NCBI GenBank assembly: GCA_934718085.1
Contig: CAKUZL010000003.1
Location: 62,001 to 126,000, forward strand
Source of the DNA: an uncultured Candidatus Melainabacteria bacterium
GTDB lineage: Bacteria > Cyanobacteriota > Vampirovibrionia > Gastranaerophilales > Gastranaerophilaceae
DNA: 64,000 nt
Reading direction: 5' to 3'
Position numbers and translations under genes: made by a program. Position 1 is the stretch's first letter. Each line of letters starts with the position of its first letter. The notes below the pieces were generated by a model. It saw only the letters and a list, made by a program, of their open reading frames with translations, was not told the origin of the DNA and ran no database searches. Shown one piece after another: positions 1 to 8,194 of the stretch.

Positions 1-486
1 TGTTCGAACGACGAAGAAGTCAGAATTTTGAGAACCGCCGTAAAAGCGGTGTACCCCGATTTTAAGTCGTCCGAAAAGTTCCCGCCGTTCATAAAATACG
101 CCCGAAAATCAAACGCTCGCTGGCTTTTGAAATACGATGTCGTCAAAATCCCGGGCTTTTTGTTTTTTCAGCCGAAACTTATCTCCGTTAAGACCTTGGA
201 CGATGATTTTCCGGGCATGCCCGAAGTTTTTAAAAACTATCTTCGACTGAAAAGTGCTCAACGTCGCGGAAGAAGGCTTTCTTCGCGAATTCGGGCAATA
301 AATTCTTATTTGGACAAACCGGGCGAATTGTTTGCAAGATTTGTACAGGCTTACGTTTTATACCCCGAACGAACGCGGAGTCTTGCGCCTCGTGCTTCGG
401 CGATTTTCGCAAAACTTTTATCGACCGATTTTTATCCCGGTTTGAAAAATTTTTTGGAACTTTGCGACGGGTTTACTTTTGAGTAA
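1..486 (+). CDS. C-terminal part of an unknown protein (truncated by window edge)
   Basis: The frame is open from base 1 and ends at TAA 484-486, so 161 residues are visible and the true start lies outside the window. The visible part is basic and rich in Arg, Lys and Phe, with no membrane segment and no motif I recognise. It converges on the anti-sigma-like gene and overlaps that gene's end by 14 bases. A TTG at base 28 could be read as a start, but the reading frame continues upstream of it. Function unknown. Confidence 0.6.
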   Translation, partial: CSNDEEVRILRTAVKAVYPDFKSSEKFPPFIKYARKSNARWLLKYDVVKIPGFLFFQPKLISVKTLDDDFPGMPEVFKNYLRLKSAQRRGRRLSSRIRAINSYLDKPGELFARFVQAYVLYPERTRSLAPRASAIFAKLLSTDFYPGLKNFLELCDGFTFE

Positions 487-889
487 AAACGTATAACGAT
501 AATATTCCGGTAATCGCAATATAAAAAATTGTTAGTGTTATTACAATGTTTGCGATGATTTCGGGATAATAATCGTTATTTAACAGCTTCAGTTTTTTTA
601 TCGTTTTTTTTGTGAAATCGCATTTGTGATCGTTGCTTGCATGTTCGACGGACTTTGCTACAATTTCGTTCAACCGCAATGCTTTTTCCAGCTTGTCGCC
701 GTTTATCGGATTTTGCACCGATAATCCGTTCATTTTCATATAATCTTCATGAGAAAGTTCGTTGTCCGTGTAGGCATCAAGATTTCTCATGAAAAAATCT
801 TCTTCGAGATTTGTTTTTGTGCGCTTTTTCGGAAAAATTGCGCCTAATATGCTTTTCAATAAATCATAATCGTTTTTGGTTTTTTTCAT
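473..889 (-). CDS. Putative membrane anti-sigma factor
   Basis: This 138-residue protein starts at the ATG at 889, preceded by AAGGGGT, three bases after the sigma factor stop. Residues about 36-82 resemble the helical N-terminal part of anti-sigma factors (LDAYTDNELS followed by an acidic/basic helix), and residues about 111-134 form one hydrophobic segment near the C-terminus. That gives a cytoplasmic sigma-binding domain and a membrane anchor. The Cys/His zinc site of classical ZAS domains is not apparent. The role rests on position behind an ECF sigma gene and on this architecture. A longer in-frame opening upstream lies antisense within the sigma gene and is not credible coding. Confidence 0.6.
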   Translation of the reverse strand: MKKTKNDYDLLKSILGAIFPKKRTKTNLEEDFFMRNLDAYTDNELSHEDYMKMNGLSVQNPINGDKLEKALRLNEIVAKSVEHASNDHKCDFTKKTIKKLKLLNNDYYPEIIANIVITLTIFYIAITGILSLYVFTQK

Positions 890-891
890 TT

Positions 892-1476
892 TTACCCCTT
901 CAAGCAATCGAGATATGGTTCCAAACACTCGCGAAGCTTGTTTCGCGAACGCGAAATTCTCGATTTGACCGTTCCCGGCTCGATTCCCGTCGCTTTTGCT
1001 ATTTCGTCGTACGTAAGCCCTGCAATTTCCCTCAAAACGGTCACTACTCTGAAGTTTTCGGGCAATTTGTATATCATCTCTTTTATGATTTTGTCCGTTT
1101 CTTCGTGTATCGTTTTTTCTTCGGGAGTTCTTCCCCTGTCGCAAATCTGAAGCGCAGGGCAGGTTTCGGAGCTTTCTTCTATCGATATTTTTTGAGGCAT
1201 GCCGCTTTGTTTGCGCATTCTGTCGTAAAAAATCCGCGTAACAATCGTGTTCATCCAAGACGAAAACGAGTTCGGATTTTTCAGATTTTTTATGTTTTTG
1301 CAAATTTTTATCAGCGCATCTTGAGTCATGTCCGCTATATCGTCGCAATCGGGACATAAATAATAAAAAGTCATGTATATTTTTTGTTGTTCGCTTTTGA
1401 TAAGTTCCTTTAAAGCCTTGTAATCGTTGTTTTTTGCGCGTTCTATCACCATGCTCATTTTTTTTGGTTCGCTCAT
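892..1476 (-). CDS. ECF-type RNA polymerase sigma factor
   Basis: This 194-residue protein has the two-domain layout of extracytoplasmic-function sigma factors. Region 2 spans about residues 25-92, with a DALIKICKNI helix and a SWMNTIVTRIFYDRMRK segment. Region 4 spans about 140-185, with a helix-turn-helix containing LTYDEIAKATGIEPGTVKSR. The start at 1476 has an AAAAAGGA ribosome binding site. The next gene downstream encodes a membrane protein of anti-sigma type, so the pair probably forms a signal-responsive regulatory unit. The signal and target promoters are not visible from sequence. Confidence 0.9.
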   Translation of the reverse strand: MSEPKKMSMVIERAKNNDYKALKELIKSEQQKIYMTFYYLCPDCDDIADMTQDALIKICKNIKNLKNPNSFSSWMNTIVTRIFYDRMRKQSGMPQKISIEESSETCPALQICDRGRTPEEKTIHEETDKIIKEMIYKLPENFRVVTVLREIAGLTYDEIAKATGIEPGTVKSRISRSRNKLRECLEPYLDCLKG

Positions 1477-1591
1477 TATTTTTTCCTTTTTCGTTCCGGA
1501 ATTTTAGCTTTTCACAACGGTTAAAAAATCCCTCCGCGTCGTCTTTTTTCAAGTTAGCCGAAAAATTTTTTAAATTTATAAAAAAAATATA

Positions 1592-1620
1592 TTGACATTA
1601 AAGTTTGCTTATCATATATT
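1592..1620 (+). promoter_or_regulatory. Sigma70-type promoter of tRNA-Glu
   Basis: TTGACA (1592-1597) and TATATT (1615-1620) are separated by exactly 17 bases, and the tRNA begins 25 bases downstream of the -10 box. This is the closest match to the housekeeping consensus in the window. Confidence 0.8.
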
Positions 1621-1645
1621 GTAATCAAGGTTGAGTTACCTGAAC

Positions 1646-1721
1646 GCCCCCATCGTCTAGTGGCCTAGGACACCTCCCTTTCACGGAGGCGACAGCGATT
1701 CGAATTCGCTTGGGGGTACCA
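1646..1721 (+). tRNA. tRNA-Glu (anticodon TTC)
   Basis: The acceptor strands GCCCCCA (1646-1652) and TGGGGGT (1711-1717) pair with one G-U. The anticodon stem CCTCC/GGAGG encloses the loop CTTTCAC with anticodon TTC. The T arm contains GATTCGAATTC. The 3' CCA is encoded (1719-1721). A consensus promoter lies upstream and a hairpin terminator directly downstream, so it is a single-gene transcription unit. Confidence 0.95.
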
Positions 1722-1726
1722 TTTTT

Positions 1727-1747
1727 AAGAGCCGCAAGGCTCTTTTT
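1727..1747 (+). terminator. Rho-independent terminator after tRNA-Glu
   Basis: A perfect 7-bp stem AAGAGCC/GGCTCTT with a GCAA tetraloop is followed by a short T run, six bases after the tRNA end. Confidence 0.8.
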
Positions 1748-1772
1748 GCGTATTATGACTTAGGATTTTATT

Positions 1773-2669
1773 ATGCTTTCTTTTTTTGCAAATTTACCCG
1801 ATTTTGTTACGGATGCCTTTAATGATTCGTTTGCGGCATTACCGTTACTGTTTTTGGCGTTTGTTTTTATTGAGGTCACAGAAAACTTTTTTTGCGGCAA
1901 AATCAGGCGAATTACTTCGTCTTCGAGATTTGCGGGTCCGTTTTTCGGCGGATTGACGGCGATTATGCCACAGTGCGGATTTCCCGTTATCGCGGCGTCT
2001 TTGTATGCGGGCGGATATGTCTCCCGCGGAACGTTGCTCGCGGTTTTTCTTGCTGCATCGGACGAGGCTCTTCCGACATTTTTTGCGTTTCCCGAAAAAA
2101 TCTCCATGCTGATTCCCGTTTTGACGGTTAAGTTTGTTCTTGCGGTTACGGCCGGAATCTTGCTCGATTTTGTTTGGAAAAAGCCTGTCTCCGCGGTCAA
2201 TGAGGAAACTTTGCAAAATGACATCGATGACGAAACCGGTTGCTGCGACGAAAAAATCGTTTCCCGTAAAAATCTGATAATTCACCCGATAAAGCACACT
2301 TTGCATGTTTTTGTTTTTATTTTGGCGGTAACTTTATTTCTCAGCTATATGAACGAATTTTATGCGGACTCGCTCCAAAATATTCTGCTCGAAGGATCTC
2401 CTCTCATACAGCCCGTTGCGGCGGCGTGGATCGGCTTGATTCCGAACTGTGCGATATCATTGCTTATTACAATGCTTTACATAAAAAACTCGATATCGTT
2501 TGCTTCCGTAATAGCGGGACTTGCTTCCTCTGCCGGGCTCGGAGTGCTTGTTTTGATACGAAAAAATCCATCCGTTAAAGATACCTGCTCGATTTTGGCA
2601 ATTCTCTTTGCCGTTGCGGCACTTGCAGGCGTTTTTATCGCTTTCTTGCAACAAATCTTTGCTTTTTGA
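1773..2669 (+). CDS. Putative metal/arsenic-type efflux permease (ArsP_2-like)
   Basis: This 298-residue polytopic membrane protein has hydrophobic segments in two blocks (about residues 15-165 and 190-297) joined by a hydrophilic loop with a GCCDE segment. The two halves carry similar motifs, FGGLTAIMPQCGFP near residue 60 and AAWIGLIPNCAIS near 215, each with a Pro-Gln/Asn-Cys step in a membrane helix. This inverted-repeat pattern fits the putative manganese/arsenic efflux family (PF11449). The substrate cannot be read from sequence. The ATG at 1773 has only a weak ribosome binding site. The gene stands between tRNA-Glu and ycf23. Confidence 0.65.
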   Translation: MLSFFANLPDFVTDAFNDSFAALPLLFLAFVFIEVTENFFCGKIRRITSSSRFAGPFFGGLTAIMPQCGFPVIAASLYAGGYVSRGTLLAVFLAASDEALPTFFAFPEKISMLIPVLTVKFVLAVTAGILLDFVWKKPVSAVNEETLQNDIDDETGCCDEKIVSRKNLIIHPIKHTLHVFVFILAVTLFLSYMNEFYADSLQNILLEGSPLIQPVAAAWIGLIPNCAISLLITMLYIKNSISFASVIAGLASSAGLGVLVLIRKNPSVKDTCSILAILFAVAALAGVFIAFLQQIFAF

Positions 2670-2744
2670 TACAAAACTTTACAAAAATAATTTTCCGGGG
2701 TAAACTGACGTTGTGAAATCATACACGTTTGAAAGGAGATTATC

Positions 2745-3500
2745 ATGAACGGAATGAATGAATTCAAAAATGCAATGAACAACAAATGTGCGGTAAAAAT
2801 TATCGCAGGTATAGACAATCGTAACATCGAAAACGTAAGAAACGTTATTTCGGCGGCAAATCAAGGCGGCGCAAACGCTATAGATATTTGTTTCGACAAA
2901 AACATTTACGATATGGCTCGCGAAATGACGAATCTTCCGATTTTCGTATCTTCGATTATTCCTTCGGAATTGGCTCAAGCGGCTCAATGGGGCGCAGATG
3001 CTCTCGAAGTCGGCAACTACGACGTTCTTTACAAAAAAGGCATGAGAGTTTCTGCTTCCGACGTAAGAAATATCGTTTCCGAAACTTTGAGACTTTTGGA
3101 CGGTCAAAACATTTTCATGAGCGTAACGATTCCGGGACACATCACAGTTGACGAACAAATCGAACTTGCTCATTGGCTTGAAACTCAAAACGTAAACTTG
3201 ATTCAAACCGAAGGTGCTGCTACCGTAAATACTCAAAAAACGGGTTCGCGCGGAATTCTTGAAACCGCTGAAGTTTCGCTCGCAAACACGATGGAACTTT
3301 CGATGAACACGGATCTTCCGATTATGACGGCAAGCGGTATCGGAGTGCAAACGGCGAAAATGGCGTTTGCAGCGGGCGCATCGGCAATCGGTGTAGGTTC
3401 GGCGGTCAACAAATGTGATTCGTTGATTTCGATGATTGCGGTCGTAAGAACGATTATGGATAACGTAAACTCTTTGAGGAGAGAAACTTTGAACGTATAG
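2745..3500 (+). CDS. ycf23: Ycf23/DUF561 family protein
   Basis: The 251-residue protein matches the Ycf23 family known from cyanobacteria and plastids. It has an N-terminal VKIIAGIDN strand, then AIDICFD, LPIFVSSI, ALEVGNYD, MSVTIPG, LIQTEGA and a C-terminal AGASAIGVGSAVNK loop, which together look like the strand ends of a TIM barrel with a phosphate-binding C-terminus. The start has a strong GAAAGGAG site. A terminator follows the stop, so it is probably monocistronic. The biochemical function of Ycf23 is not established to my knowledge. Its presence in a window without photosynthesis genes is the best lineage clue here. Confidence 0.88.
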   Translation: MNGMNEFKNAMNNKCAVKIIAGIDNRNIENVRNVISAANQGGANAIDICFDKNIYDMAREMTNLPIFVSSIIPSELAQAAQWGADALEVGNYDVLYKKGMRVSASDVRNIVSETLRLLDGQNIFMSVTIPGHITVDEQIELAHWLETQNVNLIQTEGAATVNTQKTGSRGILETAEVSLANTMELSMNTDLPIMTASGIGVQTAKMAFAAGASAIGVGSAVNKCDSLISMIAVVRTIMDNVNSLRRETLNV

Positions 3501-3512
3501 TCGAATTTTTAT

Positions 3513-3543
3513 AAAGCGGCGGTTTTAAACCGTCGCTTTTTTG
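3513..3543 (+). terminator. Rho-independent terminator after ycf23
   Basis: The arms GCGGCGGTTT and AAACCGTCGC (one G-U pair) are followed by six T residues. The Shine-Dalgarno of the next gene begins immediately after. Confidence 0.8.
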
Positions 3544-3555
3544 CAAAGGAGTATT

Positions 3556-4539
3556 TTGAAGTCGGAACTTAAGAAAACCGAAATTTTGAGGATGTCCGTG
3601 GATGATTTGATTTTGTCCCTGGACAGGTTGACGCGTTTTAAAAACCCCGAGATTAAGTACAGACGCGTGTTTTTCGATATCATTTCGAAATTTACTCATC
3701 CCTCGATTTCCAAGCACAGATGCGAGGAGCTTTGTGCAAAAGAGATTTTGGCAATTGTTGAAGAAATCTGGAATTCTTCCGTTGAAGTTTGTTTCGGCAA
3801 AAGTGAAGAAAAAAAACTTTCACCCGGCATTTTCGACGAATTTTGTTTTTCGATTGCTGACGAATATACCAAAACTTTGATGAACGCGAACCTTGATATT
3901 TTACCGCTTTTGCATTCGGAAAAGGCTCGAAATTTTTCGGAAAATTTGAGATTTTGCGCGGAATTTACGGACGGCAAAAAAGACATTTTTAAGTTGCGCG
4001 AAGAAAAATCGTTACATTTTCCGATATCGCGACTGATTTTGACTGAGGGCATTACCGAAGAAATTTTGCTTCCCGCGTTCGGGGAGTTATTCGGAAAGGA
4101 TTTTAAAAAACGCGGAATATATCTGATTTCGGCAGGCGGGAAAACAAAGGTCTTAAGTTTGTATGCGGAATTTAAGTATATTTTGAAAATTCCGATGACA
4201 ATTTTGCTGGATAATGACGCGAAGCCGATTTATGACGATATTAATGCCGTTTTACGAACCGAAGACAATTCGTTTTTATTGTCGGGAGAGTTTGAGGATG
4301 TTTTGCCCGATGAGCTTATAAAACGGACATTTAACGATATGTATTACGATATCGAACCTGTTACCGACGAAGAGTTGGCGGCGGATGAAAAAATGACGTT
4401 GATTTTGGAAGAATTACATAAAACTCGCGGACTGCCGGAGTTTCGGAAAGCAAAATTTGCCGCGGCGGTAAAAAATCATGTAGAAACACGAAACGACATT
4501 TCAGAGGAGCTTTGCAGGTTTTTCGAAAGTTTTGATTGA
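3556..4539 (+). CDS. Stand-alone TOPRIM-domain protein, OLD-nuclease-like
   Basis: I chose the TTG at 3556 because AAAGGAG lies just upstream; an earlier TTG at 3541 falls inside the terminator, and an ATG at 3592 is also possible. The 327-residue protein has a helical N-terminal half without a P-loop. A TOPRIM-like region at about residues 157-225 contains LTEG (catalytic Glu), a SAGGKTKV turn and LLDNDA (the Asp pair), in the order seen in OLD-family nucleases. OLD proteins normally carry an N-terminal ABC ATPase, which is missing here, and no separate ATPase gene is adjacent. A role in DNA or RNA cleavage is inferred from the catalytic residues only. Confidence 0.6.
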   Translation: MKSELKKTEILRMSVDDLILSLDRLTRFKNPEIKYRRVFFDIISKFTHPSISKHRCEELCAKEILAIVEEIWNSSVEVCFGKSEEKKLSPGIFDEFCFSIADEYTKTLMNANLDILPLLHSEKARNFSENLRFCAEFTDGKKDIFKLREEKSLHFPISRLILTEGITEEILLPAFGELFGKDFKKRGIYLISAGGKTKVLSLYAEFKYILKIPMTILLDNDAKPIYDDINAVLRTEDNSFLLSGEFEDVLPDELIKRTFNDMYYDIEPVTDEELAADEKMTLILEELHKTRGLPEFRKAKFAAAVKNHVETRNDISEELCRFFESFD

Positions 4540-4659
4540 ACTTGATGTATTTTTGAAAAGCGTAACCGGTGCGCGAGGCGGTAATCCGAACGGCTTGTCG
4601 TTTTACGGCGTTGCCGACCGCAGTGTCTGACTTCTTGTGATGTGCCGGTTGAACGCACG

Positions 4660-6486
4660 TTATTCGTCGACGTAGATTTCCGCGGGGTTTTGGATAATTC
4701 CTCCGAGCTTTGTCGGGTAAACGTTTTGGAGTTTTTTGTCGACCGCGTAAATCCTGAGAGGTGAGTACAGGTATATTATCGGTTTGTTGTCGTAAACGAT
4801 TTGCTGATACTCGTCGTAATATTTTTTGCGTTCGTCATAATCTGTGACCGTAACGGCGTTGTGAAACGCTTCGTCAAGTTCTTTTTCAAATTCGAAAAGG
4901 TCGTCGGTTTGGGAGTTTCGTTGGTTAAACAGATGTAGTGCGCCGTCCGAAAACCATACGTTTTTGCCGGAGTGCGGCTCAAGTGTGTTGCCGGTAAGCC
5001 CCAGAATGATTGCGTCCCAGTTGTACGTGTTTTGAATTTTGCCGATTAACGTGTTGAATTCCAGCGGCAAAAAATTAACTTTCATCCCGAGTTCGCTCAA
5101 ATCGTCTTTTATCATAACTCCGGTGAATTCGCGTTCGGTGTTGCCGGCGTTGGTAAGTAAATCAAATTCAACGCGATTGCCGTGTTTATCGAACAATTCT
5201 CCGTTTCCGTTCTTGTAAAATCCGCTTTTTTTCAACAATTCTTCCGCTTTTTTTATGTCTCGCGGGTGTCCGTTTGCAATTTTTTCGTTGAGAAATACCG
5301 ATCCGAACGGTTCCGGCAAAAACAACGGCGAGCCCGCTCCGTTCAGGATGTTTGCGCAAATCGAGTCTCTGTCGATTGCGTAATCGACCGCTTTTCGAAA
5401 GTTTATGTCCGAAAACCACTCTTGTTTTTCTTTCGGTACATAATATTTACCGGCGGAATTTCTGCGGGGGTTCAGGTTGAACGTCAAAAACGATGTTCCC
5501 GTATCCGGTCCGAGGTTGTACATATCGTAGTTTGCGGATTTTTGTTTTTCTTTAAATCGCGCCGCGTCTTTGCCTCTGACCGAAATCAAATCGGTTTCTC
5601 CGGCTTCGAATTTCAAAATTTCGTTGTTCAGGTCTCCGACGATTAAAAATACGTATTCGTCAAGGTACGGCAAGCGTTTGCCGCTTTTATTCACCATGAA
5701 ATATTTCGGATTTCGTTTTAAAACGACTCGTTGAGCGGGAACATATTCTTTTAATATAAAAGGTCCCGAGCATACGAATTTCGAAGGGTTGTCCGAAGTT
5801 CCCCAAAATGCGTCGAATGCCTGTTTTCCGCGCTTTACGACGGGTGCCAGAATATGTTTCGGAGCGATACTTTCGCCGAGCATTCTGAGCATCGGAGCAA
5901 AAGTTTCGCTGCTCGAAAAACGGACGGTGTATTCGTCGACTTTTGTTACAATCGGCATTTTTCCGTTTACGGTTACCGAATCCTTTAGGCTTGTATTCCC
6001 GTATCCCGCGAGAATTATGTCGTTCCAGGTGAAAACGACGTCGTCCGCGGTCAGGGTATGCCCGTCCGACCACTTTAACCCTCTGCGAAGCGTTATTTCG
6101 TACGTTTTGCCGCCGTCGAATTCTTTTATCTCTTTTGCAAGGTTCGGAATGACTTTGCCGGTGTTTAAATCGGTGGTCAGCAGCGAATCGAACATAAGCG
6201 CCGCTATCGTCGAAGACGTGTTGTCTTTCGACACCCACGGATTGAACGTTTTCGGACCCTCTCCGATGGTCGATACGACAATTTTCGAGCCGAATTTACC
6301 TTCGGGCAGCATAGATTGCAGAAAATCCGTTCCGTTTATCGTCTTCGTTACGGGTTCGGGGTAGTCCGAAATCGTTTTTACGCTCGATTCTCCGGGGATA
6401 AAATCGTTTTTCGTATTGTCAACTCTGAAACACGAAACGCATATCAGCGTTGTCAGCAAAAGCAGGTATAAAATTCGTCTTTTCAT
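4660..6486 (-). CDS. ABC transporter substrate-binding lipoprotein, family 5 (peptide type)
   Basis: The 608-residue product begins with a lipoprotein signal peptide (MKRR, a hydrophobic stretch and a lipobox ending at Cys 19). The mature part has family-5 solute-binding features: a TFNPW motif near residue 79, ALMFDSLLT, a GLKWSDGHTLTADDVVFTW block near 140-160, and a C-terminal half with RKAVDYAIDR. The family binds oligopeptides, nickel or similar ligands for an ABC permease, but no permease or ATPase genes are adjacent, so the partner must be elsewhere. The start has no proper Shine-Dalgarno; a TAAAAT box sits seven bases upstream of the ATG. Confidence 0.88.
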   Translation of the reverse strand: MKRRILYLLLLTTLICVSCFRVDNTKNDFIPGESSVKTISDYPEPVTKTINGTDFLQSMLPEGKFGSKIVVSTIGEGPKTFNPWVSKDNTSSTIAALMFDSLLTTDLNTGKVIPNLAKEIKEFDGGKTYEITLRRGLKWSDGHTLTADDVVFTWNDIILAGYGNTSLKDSVTVNGKMPIVTKVDEYTVRFSSSETFAPMLRMLGESIAPKHILAPVVKRGKQAFDAFWGTSDNPSKFVCSGPFILKEYVPAQRVVLKRNPKYFMVNKSGKRLPYLDEYVFLIVGDLNNEILKFEAGETDLISVRGKDAARFKEKQKSANYDMYNLGPDTGTSFLTFNLNPRRNSAGKYYVPKEKQEWFSDINFRKAVDYAIDRDSICANILNGAGSPLFLPEPFGSVFLNEKIANGHPRDIKKAEELLKKSGFYKNGNGELFDKHGNRVEFDLLTNAGNTEREFTGVMIKDDLSELGMKVNFLPLEFNTLIGKIQNTYNWDAIILGLTGNTLEPHSGKNVWFSDGALHLFNQRNSQTDDLFEFEKELDEAFHNAVTVTDYDERKKYYDEYQQIVYDNKPIIYLYSPLRIYAVDKKLQNVYPTKLGGIIQNPAEIYVDE

Positions 6487-6493
6487 GCCTTAA

Positions 6494-6499
6494 ATTTTA
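6494..6499 (-). promoter_or_regulatory. Candidate -10 box for the substrate-binding lipoprotein gene
   Basis: Read on the minus strand, TAAAAT ends seven bases before the ATG at 6486. This fits a near-leaderless transcript, but the -35 region is poor, so this is weaker than the four similar cases elsewhere in the window. Confidence 0.35.
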
Positions 6500-6550
6500 T
6501 CATAACGTTTAAATCTTTTTAATACCTCCCTGTTGAATATCTTTACAATG

Positions 6551-6579
6551 TTGCCGGCTTTTAAATACTTTTTTATAAT
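6551..6579 (+). promoter_or_regulatory. Sigma70-type promoter of the nfeD-SPFH operon
   Basis: TTGCCG (6551-6556) and TATAAT (6574-6579) are 17 bases apart, 28 bases before the nfeD start. Confidence 0.7.
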
Positions 6580-6607
6580 TTTTTCGTGAGATTACGGAGA
6601 TTGTTTT

Positions 6608-7036
6608 ATGACTTTGTGGCAAATTTTTGTTTTAATTACCGTCATTACTGCGTTTATGGAAATGTTCGTTCCGTCGTTGATTTTTCTTAATATTTCGTTT
6701 GCCGCACTGCTCGCGGCGGGATTGGCTTATATCAATGTTCCCGCGATTTTCGTAACAGTCTCGTTTGTACTTTTTGCGACGGTCTCTCTGTGGTTCGTCA
6801 GACCGATTATGATGAAATATTTTTACTTCGACAAATCCGAAAATACCGGCATGGACTCAAAATATATCGGGAATACCGCCGTTGTCGTCAAAGATGTTTC
6901 GAAAAATTCCGGCAGAGTCGCCATCTACGGCGAAGAATGGGAAGCAAGAACAACAAACGACGATGTAATCCCGAAAGGTTCAAACGTCAAAATTTTATCG
7001 AACGAAAGTATCGTTCTTTACGTAGAAAAAATATAA
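6608..7036 (+). CDS. NfeD-like membrane protein
   Basis: The 142-residue protein has two or three membrane segments within residues 1-70, then a soluble C-terminal beta-barrel (OB-like) domain at about 85-142 with GNTAVVVKDV, GRVAIYGEEWEA and VKILS. This is the short NfeD form, without the N-terminal protease domain of long NfeD proteins. It lies 12 bases upstream of an SPFH/stomatin gene. That pairing is typical; NfeD proteins are thought to act with stomatin-like partners in membrane microdomains. A GGAG site precedes the ATG. Confidence 0.85.
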   Translation: MTLWQIFVLITVITAFMEMFVPSLIFLNISFAALLAAGLAYINVPAIFVTVSFVLFATVSLWFVRPIMMKYFYFDKSENTGMDSKYIGNTAVVVKDVSKNSGRVAIYGEEWEARTTNDDVIPKGSNVKILSNESIVLYVEKI

Positions 7037-7048
7037 GGAGTTTTTATT

Positions 7049-8029
7049 ATGGCATTTTTTCTTTTTATTTTCGCGTTGATTTTTATCGGCGTATTTACCG
7101 CTAAATCCGTGAAAATCGTCCGTCAGGCGGAAGTTATGATTATCGAACGCTTGGGTAAATTCGACAGAATTTTGGAATCCGGGTTTCAGGTAATAGTTCC
7201 GTTTATCGATACCCCGCGTGGGATTAACTGGAAACAAACCGCGACCATGCCCAACGGCGCAACGTATTCGTATATTGCGGAAAAATCAAGAATTGACCTC
7301 AGAGAGTGTGTTTATGACTTTCCCCGTCAAAACGTTATTACCAAAGATAACGTTTCCATCGGAATTAACGCGTTGATTTATTTTCAAATCGTCAACCCGA
7401 AAAGTGCCGTCTACGAGATTGCCAATCTGCCCGAAGCTATCGAAAAACTTACTCAAACCACTTTGAGAAACATTATCGGCGAACTCGATTTAGACGAAAC
7501 TCTCGTTTCTCGTGATACCATCAACCATAAATTGCGTCAAATTCTAGACGAAGCTTCGAACAAGTGGGGCGTGAAAGTCAATCGTGTCGAACTTCAGGAC
7601 GTTATTCCCCCCGCCGATATTCAGGCTGCAATGGAAAAACAAATGAAAGCCGAACGTGACAGACGTGCAGCGATTTTGGAAGCGGAAGGGCTCAAAAAGG
7701 CGGCAATTCTTGAGGCCGAAGGGATGAAAGAATCCGCAATCAATCGCGCGGAAGGTGAAAAACAGTCCGCCGTTTTGAAGGCGCAAGGTGAGGCAGATGC
7801 CAGAATTATTCAGGCTGACGCGGAAAAAGAAGCGATAAAACGTATTATCGACGCTTTCGGCGAAAACGGTCAACCCGATAAGTACCTGATTGCGATGAAA
7901 TACCTGGAATCGTTACAGGAAATGGTTTCGGGACAAAACAACAAGGTTGTTTACATGCCTTACGAAGCGACCGGTGTGTTGAGTTCGGTCGACGGGATTA
8001 AACAACTGTTGGACGGTTCGAAAAAATAG
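7049..8029 (+). CDS. SPFH/stomatin-like membrane protein (QmcA type)
   Basis: The 326-residue protein has one N-terminal membrane segment (about residues 1-20) and an SPFH domain beginning VKIVRQAEVMIIERLGKF, with FPRQNVITKDNVS and the stomatin-type VNRVELQDVIPP. A long coiled region from about 195 to 260 is built from repeated Ala-Glu-Gly units (ILEAEG, INRAEG, VLKAQG). Such proteins oligomerise on the inner face of the membrane. It is co-transcribed with the upstream NfeD-like gene, has an AAGGAG site, and ends before a hairpin terminator. Confidence 0.93.
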   Translation: MAFFLFIFALIFIGVFTAKSVKIVRQAEVMIIERLGKFDRILESGFQVIVPFIDTPRGINWKQTATMPNGATYSYIAEKSRIDLRECVYDFPRQNVITKDNVSIGINALIYFQIVNPKSAVYEIANLPEAIEKLTQTTLRNIIGELDLDETLVSRDTINHKLRQILDEASNKWGVKVNRVELQDVIPPADIQAAMEKQMKAERDRRAAILEAEGLKKAAILEAEGMKESAINRAEGEKQSAVLKAQGEADARIIQADAEKEAIKRIIDAFGENGQPDKYLIAMKYLESLQEMVSGQNNKVVYMPYEATGVLSSVDGIKQLLDGSKK

Positions 8030-8052
8030 TTAAGTTATTTTATATGAACGGG

Positions 8053-8090
8053 AAAGAACGGCAGAAACACTGTTTCACCGTTCTTTTCTT
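8053..8090 (+). terminator. Terminator after the SPFH gene
   Basis: A 9-bp outer stem AAAGAACGG/CCGTTCTTT and an inner GAAAC/GTTTC stem are followed by a T-rich tail. Confidence 0.7.
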
Positions 8091-8194
8091 TTGGAAAATT
8101 TCACGTTTCTAAATTCTCTGACGAACTTAAGTCCGGGTTTGCATTTGATTTTTGTATACTTTTGTAACATTTTTGTGATTTTTGTATATAAAAA

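Noticed and set aside
890..1552. In-frame extension of the anti-sigma gene to 359 residues
   Set aside because: It is read from within the sigma factor gene in another frame and has shadow-type composition; the ATG at 889 has a good ribosome binding site.
5789..6364. 191-codon open frame on the plus strand
   Set aside because: It lies opposite the substrate-binding lipoprotein gene, whose motifs are unambiguous, and has no ribosome binding site.
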